Source: Riptortus pedestris (taxonomy: Eukaryota > Arthropoda > Insecta > Hemiptera > Alydidae). From it: a stretch of DNA of 64,000 nucleotides. Below the pieces are notes generated by a model. That model was not told the origin of the DNA. It saw only the letters and a program-made list of their open reading frames with translations, and ran no database searches. Of this stretch, positions 1 to 13,059 are shown piece by piece. The stretch is from positions 29,215,001-29,279,000 of the forward strand of contig CM032230.1 in assembly GCA_019009955.1 (NCBI GenBank). The letters are read 5' to 3'. The stretch's first letter is position 1. Each line of letters starts with the position of its first letter. Made by a program: the position numbers and the translations under genes.

Positions 1-2164
1 ACAGGGGAGATGTGCATCTTCATACCTCAGTCATTATAATTTTTTAACAAAAATTCATTCACATTTATTTGATTCTCTTTATTTGTACTTAAACTCATTG
101 AACTAATATTTTTCCGATGGGTTTAATAATTTTAACTAATACATACACACAAATGCATACCATTAAAGATTGAAAAACCTGAGAAGAAAAAAGTAGTGAT
201 TGAATGTAGAGTGATTGACTAGAATTATAAAATGTTTGATTATTGAATGTTCAAAACGTAACAAGGTTGTTCCAAGATTAACTAAAATCACCAGAGAAGA
301 CGACTTCAATGACCTGCATTTAATAATTGTCTTCTTCCTATTTCAAGGAGATATTTTATATCGCTGTCACATATAATTATAAGTTTTAACCCTTATTTAT
401 ATGTTTTTGATAGAGTGTATTTCCAAAGGAGTCAGGTCATCTCGAATACCATCAATTGTTCATCTGTGCGTGTATTTGTTCTTTGTTTTTGTTTTCATTT
501 TCATATTCAAATTAGTTTTATTTTTGCTATCATTTACTACAAATGTGTAGTTCTTTTCCACACAATCAACCTCATTTGCAAATGCAAAGTAACCTTGAAA
601 ATGGACATTTTTTACAACTTGAACTTTTAGTAAAAGGATTCTCTGAAGGAATTGAAAATATGGACTGTATTTATTAGTAGCATATTCATATTAGCATCAA
701 TAAGACAATGAATTGTTATAATTAAAATGATAAATTATATTTAGGAACTGGGATAGTTGAACTATTAGTAGTTTTAATTACACTTACTGAAATTTCTTTA
801 TAGAAGAGTATTTGATTTCTTGTGCATTTATTGTATTTCTTTTCTTTTATTTTTGAACTTTATGTCTTAGTTAGACCAACTAAGCTGATCATTTTCAAAT
901 TTGTCTCGTAAGTTAGACTAGATAACTATTTTTATTCTAATTGAGCATTTTTATTATTATTTCACGCCTATCTCGATAGTTGAGAGACCTCCTTTGAGAC
1001 TTGAGGCTTGATCATGGATTTTCACGCGCATTTTTATTGTGTTTTTGTTTGTTCAGGAATTACGCATGCATGCTAATGCACTGTTTTTTCATTGGTTGCT
1101 TTAAAAATAGTTGGTATTATGCTTAATTAAAAAAATTAAGTTTTAAAATATAAATATACAATTTGTATGAATTTCAGAACAAACCAAACCAATATGAATT
1201 ACAAAGCCGTCAGCTTATGTCATTTTACTGGGACGTACTTGAGCCCTAAATGGACAGACAAATGTTGATTGTAGATATTCTTGATTCATTATCAATTTTG
1301 TCTGTTAATTTAAATGGAATGCACAAAATAACTTTCACTTCACCTCGTAATTATGGATTCTTGAGTCACAGTCCCCTAAGACAGAATACAATTTTTGGAA
1401 TGAGTTATTGTTTACTATAGTTTTGATATCATAATCAAAATGTGAAAATAATATCCATTTACTGCATTCCTTTTACACTTGAAAACAAGCTAGCACTTAA
1501 AAAATGTGTAGTTACAAGTTTTAGCTGGCTATATTGTATAATTTGATATCAGTATTCTTCTTTTCTTCCTTTTAATTATTCATGCCACTAGTTTTTTTCG
1601 AAGCTAAACATATTAATTGTATGTGCTATATTATTCAAATTAAAAGATTGTATTGCATCTTCATTGATTTCATACTTTTTTTTTTGAGTTTGTGAAAGTG
1701 AAATTCTTATTTGCAGGTGATGACTGTTGACTTGAATCATGAGTGATTGAGACACTCAATAAAGTCATTCACCTAATTTCCAGCTATATGAGTTAATAGT
1801 TTATCACTGATACACTGATAATATACTTACAACTACTCTACTTAGTGTTCTTTGGCATTGTTTCTTTTGAAATGTGTAAATCTGAGTTGATCTTAACTGT
1901 TTAACCCTGGAATTGGCACTCACGTCAAGGCCGTTTTGAAGGCACACGTACTGCAAGCCAAATGTTTTCACAATGAAATTTAATTATACATTATAATTTG
2001 TAAGGGCTTTAAAATTAACTTTAAATAGAGGACAACTATTAGAAAATGAAATTTGAAATATGCAAAAATATTAAAATGACATGATTTTAAACTTAAATAT
2101 CGAATATTGTTTTACACAGAACTTTACTAGATAGATTCATGCAAATATGTTGTGTGACATAATC
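1..2164. other. AT-rich non-coding DNA, no gene recognised
   Basis: No reading frame with recognisable protein content is seen. The stretch is rich in homopolymer runs and short palindromes. It could be an upstream Arp2 intron or intergenic DNA, since the first Arp2 exons are not visible in the window. A TTAA followed by CCCTGGAATTGGCAC at 1901 resembles a piggyBac-type end and is treated under findings. Confidence 0.5.
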
Positions 2165-2900
2165 AATAAGGTTTTATGTTTTATACTCAAAAATATTTTT
2201 TTGATCAATACTATTCTCTATATAACACCATTCCATGCAATTCTAAAGGTTATACTCGTTATGGTTGAAATCAAACGAGGAAGGGGGTGAGGTTCAAGGA
2301 AGCTGGAATTCTGAAAATTCAGAATATCTATGTTATTATGAGGCAGATGAAAAAACCATTATAGAATCAATCTTGTAAATTTAATTTCCTATAAATGTTG
2401 TTCCATACATTTTATTCATATATGCTAGTACTAAGCGAGTTACTGTATTTTTTTTGTTTGTAGCCTTCAGTAAACTCCCACTTCTACCTATCTCTTGTTA
2501 ATTATTAGCTGATAAATCATGAAACGTCTTACTCCTAGCTTAAATATCAGATATGGCTTTCAATGAACCTTTACTGTGTAAATCCCCCTGATGATGATCC
2601 CTGCAAATATTTTATGAATGATTTTACATTCTATACACAAAAATAGTTTTTTTGATCGATACCATACTCAATATTTATCTATTTCATGGAACTCTAAAGG
2701 CTTTGGTCATTAATGGCTTGAATCAGGTCAAGAAATGGGGATGTAAGAGGCGGAAGTAGGGGATTTGAAAATACAAAATATATCAGTTATTGTCAGTCGG
2801 ATCAACTCATATTATAGAATAAATCTTGTTCTAAAAAATTTACAAATTCCATAATAATTTCTGCTAAGGTTCTTCAATTTAAATAGTTAATTTCTACTAT
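2165..2900 (+). repeat. Two old degenerate repeat-A fragments in tandem
   Basis: Both parts show the order of phrases found in better repeat-A copies: a 'gatcaatac..ctcaatattta' block, then 'aaaggtt..cgttatgg.tgaaatca', a G-rich patch, 'gaatatct..gttatta' and 'agaatcaatcttgtaaatttaa'. They are much more diverged than the copies at 21.4 or 48.6 kb, so these are the oldest copies in the window. No termini survive. Confidence 0.5.
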
Positions 2901-2949
2901 AAATGGTCCAATAAATGCTATAAATAATAAAAATATACATACATTATAG

Positions 2950-3096
2950 GCATCTGGAGTTGATCCGAATTTGCATGCTCAAATCCAACAAGCAAGAAAA
3001 ACAGCAGACTTGTCGAGGATTAATTCTGATCATGAAGGCACAAAGAACAAATACAAACGGTGCCTGGTGTCGTTTAGAGTTTCGGTCCCGGTTTGA
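2950..3096 (+). CDS. Possible terminal coding exon of an unidentified gene
   Basis: After an acceptor-like 'ttatag' the + strand stays open for 48 codons and then stops at TGA (3094-3096). The predicted C-terminus reads ASGVDPNLHAQIQQARKTAD at its start and ends in a basic then hydrophobic tail (KNKYKRCLVSFRVSVPV). GC content is clearly above the flanks. The composition looks protein-like, but I do not recognise the family. It is not Arp2: no Arp2 segment matches, and the stop would truncate Arp2. It may be the last exon of a gene lying upstream. Against this, it is short, it overlaps other open frames on both strands, and it ends close to a TTAA motif that could mark a transposon edge. Confidence 0.25.
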   Translation, partial: ASGVDPNLHAQIQQARKTADLSRINSDHEGTKNKYKRCLVSFRVSVPV

Positions 3097-5053
3097 AATA
3101 CAATATTGTGTGCCACTGCCAGGGTTAATGAGCTGTTTGGTCATATTTATCTGCCAAGAACCACTTCCAGCAACCTTGCAACTCATTGGTTGAACAAAAG
3201 TTTAAAGAACTTTCTTGTCTTTCATTAATCTAATACTATTGAGCACTATTTATTTATTGTAAAGGTGGAGACTGTAGTTTTCACTTTCCATCCCGTCCTT
3301 CTGTCCCATTATATGTGTAAACCATTCTTTATTTTCAATGTTCGGGGCCACATTAAGTGGATGCCTATTTATTGAAGGTCTCTTGAGCAGGTAACCTCCA
3401 GCTAACTCCTTCTATTCCTATTTATCATCTCCTCTACTGTAGCTTGTTCTACCTAGCTGCCATATCACCTCTTTCATTTCAACAATAGGTATTACATTTT
3501 ATTTGTTAGTTTTATATGGCTGCAATTATTATCCGCAGATTAAAATATTTATAGTGATAATTTATTTTCCATAGTTTTGCAAATTTTTAATGTTATAAGT
3601 GGACCTTAAGAATGTCGGACATTTTTGCCTGATGTTGCTACTCAGTTGTCAAAGCTAGTAGCGAATAAATTAACTTTACAGAAAGATAGATAGATTAACA
3701 AAAATAGCCACCTTTTAAAATTATTAAATGTGTTTATGTTAGATTAAAATCATCCATCACCATCAACAAAAGTTTCCTTAATCCAACTTAAGAAGTTATT
3801 TGCTTCTAAAGCCTTGAACATCTGTGTTAAAAAAAAAAATAAAGTATACTCATGGACAGTATTAGTTAGTGTCTATCTCATATAGGAAATGCTTTTCGCT
3901 AAAAGTTTTTAATACTATTCTGAAATTGAAAATCTTTATACCATAGGCGATTCCATAATCTATTGAGAGTTCAATTCTTAAACGCTTCTCTGATTATAGT
4001 TAAAGCTAATTCAATTCTCTGCAAAAAGTCTGTAGCTTTGAAGTGAACAACATGGAATATTCAGAGTTGCAATACTATCAACATTATCGTATGTTCTACA
4101 TTCTCTTTTGCTTGCGTATAACGCTTGTGAAAAGTCATTAAGGAACTCAATTTGTTTGTAACTAGTGAATTAATGAGTTGATTTTGTCCATGATTGTATT
4201 TTGTTGTATAAATTAACATGGAGTGTAAGACTTCTCTTGAATATTTATTAACTGCATTTGGAGAAAACACAAATGAATTCAATTTATAATAAATTGCTTA
4301 TCAAAAGTCGGGGAGAATAAAGATGTGCCTATTCTTTTTGTTTGTACTATTTTAAGATTACGTGGGAGAAATGGTAATTACAAAGACTCTTTCGTTCTGT
4401 ATTAACTATAAATCCTACATGAGTGATTACCATCGTAGGTCAGGCTGAAATAGGTTTAATTGTTTTATGGGTGGTATTTTTTAAAATCTTTAAGGTTAGC
4501 ATTAAAAAGTACTTATATTCCTCCTCCTATAAAATGTTGAAAATTTAAAATTTTTAAATGAACTTAAATATCATCGATGTTAGTAATGACTATTCCCATA
4601 TATTTATTACAACTTGTACTAAATATTGTGGAACAAATGTGGGTTTATTAACAGTATTTCATAATACTGATTTTGAGTGTTATATTATTGGTAAATATAT
4701 CTGATTAAGATCATCTTGTTTTCTTTTCTTTTTTTTTGGTTCAATGTTATAGATTTTTACAAGGGACTAGAATGTTTCTAACTAATTAATTTTAGATTTT
4801 TTATAAAGCCAGTCCCTCCACTCTGCATATGAATATATACATAAATTGATATGTAAATGTACTATCAAGAAACAGTTAGGTTTTTTAGTTTTACTTAAAA
4901 AAAGCTAATGCTTTCTAAATCAAGTTCACAAAGGAGGATAAAGACAATATTAATTATTTTCTTCTTTCAATGCAATATACATGGTATCATTATACCTAAT
5001 TAGTATACTCTTCTTTTTTGTTTAATTATATACAAAAATTGTTTAATTTTTAG
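3097..5053. other. Non-coding DNA upstream of the first visible Arp2 exon
   Basis: I searched this stretch for the missing Arp2 N-terminus (first phosphate loop, DNGTGFVKCG-like) and did not find it. AT-rich sequence with no recognised gene or clear repeat. At least the last part must be intron, because an acceptor follows at 5052-5053. Confidence 0.5.
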
Positions 5054-5133
5054 GACTTAATGGTTGGTGATGAAGCTAGTAAATTAAGGTCAATGCTTGA
5101 AGTTAATTACCCCATGGAGAATGGCATTGTTAG
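5054..5133 (+). CDS. Arp2: Arp2 exon, residues following the N-terminal region
   Basis: Acceptor 'ttttag' at 5048-5053, 26 codons plus two bases, donor 'gtaatg'. Encodes [15 protein letters not shown] through NGIV. The following Arg codon is split AG|A with the next exon. Confidence 0.95.
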
Positions 5134-7068
5134 GTAATGTTCTTCCAAATTTATTTATTTTTTCTAAATATCTGATAGTACTGCCAACGGTCAAATTGGA
5201 GCCTTTTTCATAGTGCTGTATAAGTGTCTAAATTATGTAATTATATTGACGCACCAACTTAAATTTCAATAACTTATGGAATTACCACACTAATTACTTA
5301 TCTATAGGGCTGCTATTTGATGAAGGAATACATTATGTATGCATACAAGCTTAGCACTCAAAGAATGGACTATCTATAAATAAGTCATTTATCAGAATCA
5401 GTGAATGTATAAGGCATGAAGAATTGTTATGTTCACTTCGTGCTACTACAGCTTATTGGGGTGGGTTATCTACAGGCTACCAGCCTTTTCTAGCCAGGGG
5501 GGGTACTTGGGATTTTGTTTAATGAGTTATCATTAAATACGTTCTTATTGCCCAGGCGGGAATCAAACTTGCCACTATATGTTTGCCATGTGAGATTAAG
5601 ACCAACGCCTTAACTCATAAGGCTAATCTGAGCCACAAAACTAAAAATATGAACATTTTTATGAATAAATAAATTAAACCAAAAAGTAAAAATTAAAATA
5701 AACATTTTACCGAATCTTTTATGGTGAAAATAGGGGCTCAGGTTAGCCATGTGAGTTAAAGCGTTGACCTTTATCTCACATGGCAATCCTAGAGTGGCGA
5801 GTTCGATTCTCGCCTGGGCAAAGGAAATTATTTAGTAACGAAATTCACTAAATAACATCCTAAAATCCCACCCTGGCAGGAAAAGGGTGGTAACCTGTAG
5901 ATAACCTGTCCCAATTAGCCCGAGTTGCAAAAAGTGGACGTTAATAAGTAATAATAATAATTATGGTGAAAATGTTTTCAAAAATTTTCTTTTCTACTTT
6001 TATTCTTACTTTTAAAAACCAATTCTTCTATGAATATTGTTCAGGAACTAAAATGTTACGGTAGTGAGATTGTCACTGATTCTTTTTGCCCTTGGGGGAA
6101 TTAAGCTCATGACTATGTAAACCTTGATCATTTAGACCTCTATGCCTTTGATAACTTATTCATAACATTGTAATTGTTTTCAACACATGGGTAACATTTA
6201 TTTTATACTGCTGTAATTATATTAATTTTATAACAATAATTTTACTCTTTATTGTTTTATGTATCGTAAAATATATATATATGTTTATCCTATTTGTGAC
6301 AGAAACTGGGAAGACATGTGTCATGTGTGGGATTATACATTTGGGCCAAGTAAAATGAACATCAGCCCTCGCGACTGCAAAATCCTTCTAACGGAGCCTC
6401 CAATGAATCCAATTAAGAATAGAGAAAAAATGATTGAGGTGAGATACATTTTTTGTTATTCAAACTATTTTGTTTTTCTTTCTCAATTATAAGTTGTGTG
6501 TGAAAGGGCTTGAAATGGAGCATTAATCTTACAGCTTAGTTGTAAATCAGGATATATCATCTAGAGACAATTAGTTATTGGAAAATTTTTATCTCGAATT
6601 ATTCCTTTCAAAAAACATTGGTTGCATCAAAAAGAATCATCTGGTTTCGAAAAATTCTGTTATTTAAGATATATGCTTGAACAACATACCGTTGGAAAGA
6701 GGAAACTCTTGAGTTTTACATGGTTTGCGCTAGGTGCCAGCGAAGTACTTGAGTGGAAACCCACTGCAGTTCTATTAAAAATAAACTTGACAACAGAAAG
6801 TTTTTTGTATTCTATGTTGTGTGAGTCAGTAATAGCTGTTGAGCATAACATTCATACTATTTATGGTCTTGATCCTCCTACTGCATAGAGCATTAGACAA
6901 AGGCATCAATAATTCCGAGAAACAGGTTGTTTATGTAGAGGCAAATGGCTGTCTTCATGTGTCTGATGCAGATGTGAACCGCAATAACCTATGCTGTGCA
7001 TCTAAAAGAGGTCATATTGAGCACCTATGAAGAGGAATGAAAAAAAAAAAAACTTTTTGAGTTTCTCT

Positions 7069-7138
<70 letters not shown>

Positions 7139-10100
7139 AAAGAATGAAATGTATATGTTAGACATGCCTTATGGGAAATCAGTTATTGAGGTTGTACTCA
7201 TAGCACGAAAAATTTCTTCGAATGACCTAGTAGATGACGAAAATGAGGTTCGTTCAAAGTTATATATATTTGTCTGTTACGGCTCTATCGGTTGCAATTT
7301 TCGTTTTTTAATCATCATCACCGAACTTGATATTTAATCATTTTATGTAAAATTAAAGATCTAGTTCGTTAAAAGCTGTAATCGGACCAGGGGGAGGGGG
7401 GGTTTAGATAGAGGGGGAGAATTTTGAAAACTCGAAATATCTCCGTTATTATGAGTCAGATAAAAAATTGTCGTACTCATGACGCGATTTTTTAAACATT
7501 TCTTCAAATGTCCATTGATCCAACACAGGAGATGACAAAAATGAGGTCTAGTGGTCATAATTTTTATTTGATCCTTACCAAACTTGACATTTAAACGTTT
7601 TATGTAAAACTAAAGATCAAGTTCGTTGACAGCTAAAATTCAATCAGTGGGAGGGGGGTTTAGAGGAGGGAATTTTGAAAAATCTTAATATGTCTGTTAT
7701 CATGTGACGGTTCGAAATATTGTATAGAACCAATTCTATTGTTCTATAAATGTTCCTATGAATGTTTTTTCACTATGTTAATTATTAACGCAGACATTTT
7801 TTCATGGCATTTTTCAGTTTTCTGCCTTCAGTAAACCTCCACTCCTGCTCATGTCATAGGAACAATGTGCTGTTATATTATGAAGCACTTTATTTGATGC
7901 CTAAATACCAAATATTGTTCTCATTGAACATTTACTTTTTAAGATAAATGCAAATACTTTTTGACTTATTATGGTATGAATCTAAAATAAAAAACTGAAA
8001 ATTAAAACTTTAAACATAAAAGCTTAGTGAATTATTTTTTCTGTTATAAATTCGACTCATTAATGTACGATTTGTTTTCAGGTTATGTTTGAAAAATATC
8101 AGTTTAGTGGAGCATACATAGCAATACAAGCAGTGCTGACTCTTTATGCTCAGGGCCTTCTCTCAGGAGTCGTTGTCGATAGTGGAGATGGCGTAACACA
8201 TATTTGCCCAGTATACGAAGAATTTGCTCTGCCACATCTTACTAGGCGTCTAGATATTGCTGGTAGAGATATTACTAGGTATCTTATTAAGGTTGGTATT
8301 ACTCTAAGAATAATATATGATTCCTCTTCCCTTTTAAGTATTTTGAACCTTTCCATGGCTACATAGTTTAGAATATGAGGTCTGTGAGAAAATTAATGAT
8401 ACTGATTTTGTACAAAATGTATTACTGTTGTTCTTCAACCCCCCCCCTCCCCCCCCCTATTTCCCCAATTTGAGTCCTCAAGACTTTTTCCTTTTCCCGA
8501 AATAAAAACATATCCTAAAAGGATGTAATTTTGGAACTCTGGAGAACATTCAAAAGACTGTGACCAACCAGTTAAAGGCCATACAAGTTGAAGACTTATA
8601 GTGCTGCTCCCAAGAGAGAGAACAACAACTTTGCCAGTGTACAGCTGCCCAAGGGAACTACTTTGAAGGGGATAACATTGCTGTTTGAAAAAAATTAAAA
8701 CTTTAGGTCGTAGAAAACCAGTCTCATTTTTTTCTCACAGGCCTTATGAGGACTACTGGACAAACATTTAGGGGATTAATCTATTAGGTAATTAACAACA
8801 GGATTTTTTTAACATTGAGCCAAATGGTCATCTATTCTACCTTATGGGTGAAAAAAATGAGGTTCGTTCAAATTTATGTATACAAGCATGATGATCTCAT
8901 TAGAGATATATACTGTGAATTCTGAAAATTAATTTCCTCAAGTGAATCACACAAAAAGAAGGAAGGGAAAACAAACAATAATCAATTGTAACAACCAAAT
9001 TTTAATGAATATCCACTTCTTAACATAAGGAGTGACTTAACTATACTTAGAATTAATATAAAAAAAGTTTATAACTATAGGATTAGATGTACAAGATACA
9101 AATATTAGTATTGTAATCAGTTTGACAGCGAACGGGCTGAAGATTGATTAGAATCTCCTAAGATTCCGAAAGCCATGTTAGGACATGGAACCTTAAACTC
9201 AAAAATTGCAAAAACAAAAATGCGTTCAAGACCAGAATTGTTGGTCCAATTCATCATTCCAAATAATATTGTCTTGATTTGAAAATATGTGAATGTTTTT
9301 ATCAAAATATGATCAAGTTTAATAGGAAATTGGTCACATAGTAATATCAAGAAATTGGATAATACTTTTAGGTAATAAACTTTACTTTTAACTCCTTATT
9401 AGTAATGTTCTAAAAGTGCTTATATATATATATGCATTCTCTTGTTTAGGGAATGGCAACTTTTTTTTTTACCACTAGAACGACTCAATATTTAAATATT
9501 CCTTGTAAAATTCATTTAAAGTTCACTAATTGTTGAAATTGGACCAGGAAGAATAGGAGTTTAGCAAAAATGGTTAAATGCTAAACTGTAAATAACTCTG
9601 TTATTTTAAAACTTATTGATAAGTGTAATACAGCTATTCATGTTGATCAAGTAATGTTCATTAAGTATTGTTTTTTACATCGTCTTCTACCTTGAATCTT
9701 ATCCAAGTATTTTTCCCTTTCAAGCCTTTAGTGTACATCCACTCCTACTTGTACAATTTTCACTTTCTCATTACCCTCATTTTCAGCTTAAATTTTTCTT
9801 TTATTACTAAGAGAAGAATAGGGAATAGAATGTGAAATCACCTGAGAGATTATCAAGCACATTGGAAATGTTGTCAAAGACTTGTACTTCATTTCTGGGC
9901 TGTACCGTTTCACGTCTCATTAGATTCTATGGCCTAGAATCTGGAGAATCAATATTAAATTTAAAATAGTTGGCATTATTTTAAAATGCCGCATTAAGAG
10001 ACATTCTTATTTAAATAAGTGACTATATATTACCTTTTAATATTACTCTTAAGAATCATTAAATTAATTATATAAAAGTAAACTTGGGTTTTATTTTTAC

Positions 10101-13027
10101 AGCTCTTACTTTTGAGAGGATATGCATTTAATCATTCTGCAGACTTTGAGACAGTTAGAATAATGAAAGAAAAACTTTGCTATATTGGTTACAATATTGA
10201 AACAGAACAAAAGTTAGCACTAGAAACTACAGTTCTGGTTGAGCCGTACACGGTGAGTTATACATTTTTTTTTTTATAGAATTGAGAACATTTTTTTCAC
10301 AACCCTCGCAACATATAAATACTGTATAATAACACTAATTTTATTACAATTTAAATTTTAACGTTCCAGAATGTCACAATATTGTTGGCATTTTGATGGA
10401 CCTCCCCTCCATCTCTGTGAGTTCTCTTTTATTGAAGTTAATTTTTTTAAAGTCCATCTCCTATGTTTCTAAATTCTCATGTCTTCAATAAACCATGAAG
10501 TAGAGGTCTTCAGTTTTGCATTGTTTGCCTTTTAAATTGAGATAAGATGACAATTTCAGAGTTCTAAACAAAATTAGTTGACTATATGTGTTAACATAAA
10601 ACTCTCCATTTAAATTGTATTTACTTCCGGTTCCAGGTTAATTTTTAAGTTCTTAATTTTAAAAAACTTCTAAGCATAGGCATGAATTAAAATTAATTTA
10701 CACTGTAAAATTATAATTCTTATATATGAGAATTAAACAGATTATTAGAGGTTTGTATAGTAATGTTATGTTTTTTTAGATTTATGATAATTTTTTTTTT
10801 TTTTTTTTTTTTTTTTTATGGAATATTGAATTTATGATTCTGGTATATAATATTCTTTTATTTTTAAGTTACCTGATGGAAGAGTTATAAAAGTTAGTGG
10901 AGAGAGGTTTGAAGCACCTGAAGCACTTTTTCAACCTCATCTTATCAATGTTGAAGGCCAAGGTAATTGATTGAATCGTTATATTAAAACATGAAATAAA
11001 ATCTACTTTTGGTTAAGTTGGATATTTTGGTTTGAGGGCCTCATGGAAGAATTATAGTTTTTAATTACATTATAAAATCTTTCTTCTTTTTAATATTAAC
11101 CCACGAGCAGGTGTGCTGTTGGATAAAGTGTTACATGTCCCAATGTTTTTGTATTATCCCTAGAGCTATTCCTCCCTGACACTCTCTAACAGGTACTGAA
11201 TGAAGCATTATGTTGAAAGACACTGCAGTAAATGAATTTAAAAATTTAAAGTTCTCATTTAGAACTTATTAGTATACCATGTTGCATACCATTTATTTGT
11301 TCAGGAATCATTTTTTTGCATCCAGTTATTAATCTTTAAATATAAATTATATTATTATTGAAATTATAAGTATCTATTATTATTTTAATGTGTAGAAGAA
11401 AAAAAGTCATCCTTTGGCTATAGTTTTGTATTTGTAAATGGAGTATTATTTGGTAAATGGTGTCGCAAATATAGGAGTATACTAGCGGACCCGACAGACG
11501 TCCTGCATGATATTTCAAGCAATTACGATATTAAATTTAAAACAAAAGCTACTTTTAATAACACAAAAAACAACTTTTACCCAGTGCATATTTGCTGAAA
11601 AACCAATAGGAAACGAAATATCACTATTTTTAATTTTAGGCCTCCCTTAAAACCCCCACTCCTGATCCATCTGCCGAACTGATGTGTGAATCTAAACCAT
11701 CCAGGGCATCACCCGAACAATACAAAAAAATTCATTCAAATCGGTCCAGCCGAGGAGTTCAGTGACATACACACGTACAGTAGAATTATGTATATAAAGA
11801 TAATATAGGAAAGCTGAATACACAAATTTGCAAAAATTGGAGAAAAAAGTATACTACAGCTATTTTTGGACACAATTTTATTAGTGAGATTGTTTATATG
11901 ATATTTTTTGATCTGACATATAATAATGGATTTATTTACTGCTTTGTCTATTACTGCACCTCTAAATCTCTTCTCCTGAGCACCATGTTTAAATATGGTT
12001 CTAGAATTAGGTCTGACTTCTCAAATTTTGTTGTTTGCAGGAATTGCTGAAATGGTGTTCAACACCATTCAAGCTGCAGATATAGATATGAGAACTGAAC
12101 TTTATAAGCATATAGTTTTGTCCGGTGGCTCTACAATGTATCCAGGACTGCCAAGTCGGCTCGAGAGAGAAATAAAACAGCTTTATCTTGAACGAGTTCT
12201 CAAAAATGACATAGATAAGCTCTCTGTAAGTTGCTCGGGTACACTATTACTTATTTTTGTATTCATAAAAGAGCATGCATTTTTTTCTCTTTTTTAATTA
12301 TTATTTCTTTTTATTCAATTTATGGACTCATATCAAGGTTTAAGGGAATGCACTATGAATAAAAATTACTATTGGTTCCAATCAAAAGGATGATTATCCA
12401 TTGCTGGTCCATGACCAATAACAGATGTGGAATTTTGTTTTCAACTTTTAAACATTTTTAAACGATGAAGTCCAAATAAAACCCCATTTTTGTGTCACTA
12501 AAATATTGAATAATATATAAATTATTTTAAGACTATAACTACTTATTTTTGTTTCGCTTTGCGGAAGCTACTTAATATCAAAACAATAAGTAAATAATAA
12601 TACAGTTTTGAAATAATTTCAATATATTTTTTAGTATTCTAGTAACATAAAAATGAAATTTCATGGGTTACTATTTTTACTTCATGATTTGATATCAAAT
12701 ATAAGATAAAAAAAATTAACTCTTAGTGTTAATTTTATATATTATTTGTCTTTTTAATTTAAATTTGTGTAATATTTATTTAAATTAATTGTTTTGTTAG
12801 TGTATAAATAGTTGATTGATTTATTAAGTCTTTAAACCTTAAGTTATTTTGTTCTTTTAACACTTTACCATCCGGTCGAGATTCAGTCTGCCACTCAATA
12901 ATGTAGTCCTATTAATAAAACATTAAATCCCCCTGGACGAAACCTGTCAATAGCTAAAAGCCAATTAATAGCCTATTAGTCGATAAAGTGTTAAGATATT
13001 CATAATTTATTTGTACCACTGTCCCAC

Positions 13028-13059
<32 letters not shown>

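Noticed and set aside
1717..1765. Alternative terminal exon (acceptor 'tttgcag', nine codons, stop, AATAAA)
   Set aside because: Too short to support; acceptor-like and AATAAA strings are common by chance in AT-rich DNA.
5732..5820. Functional tRNA-Leu gene
   Set aside because: The anticodon arm does not fold well, the same head recurs with a fixed SINE body, and target duplications flank the whole unit.
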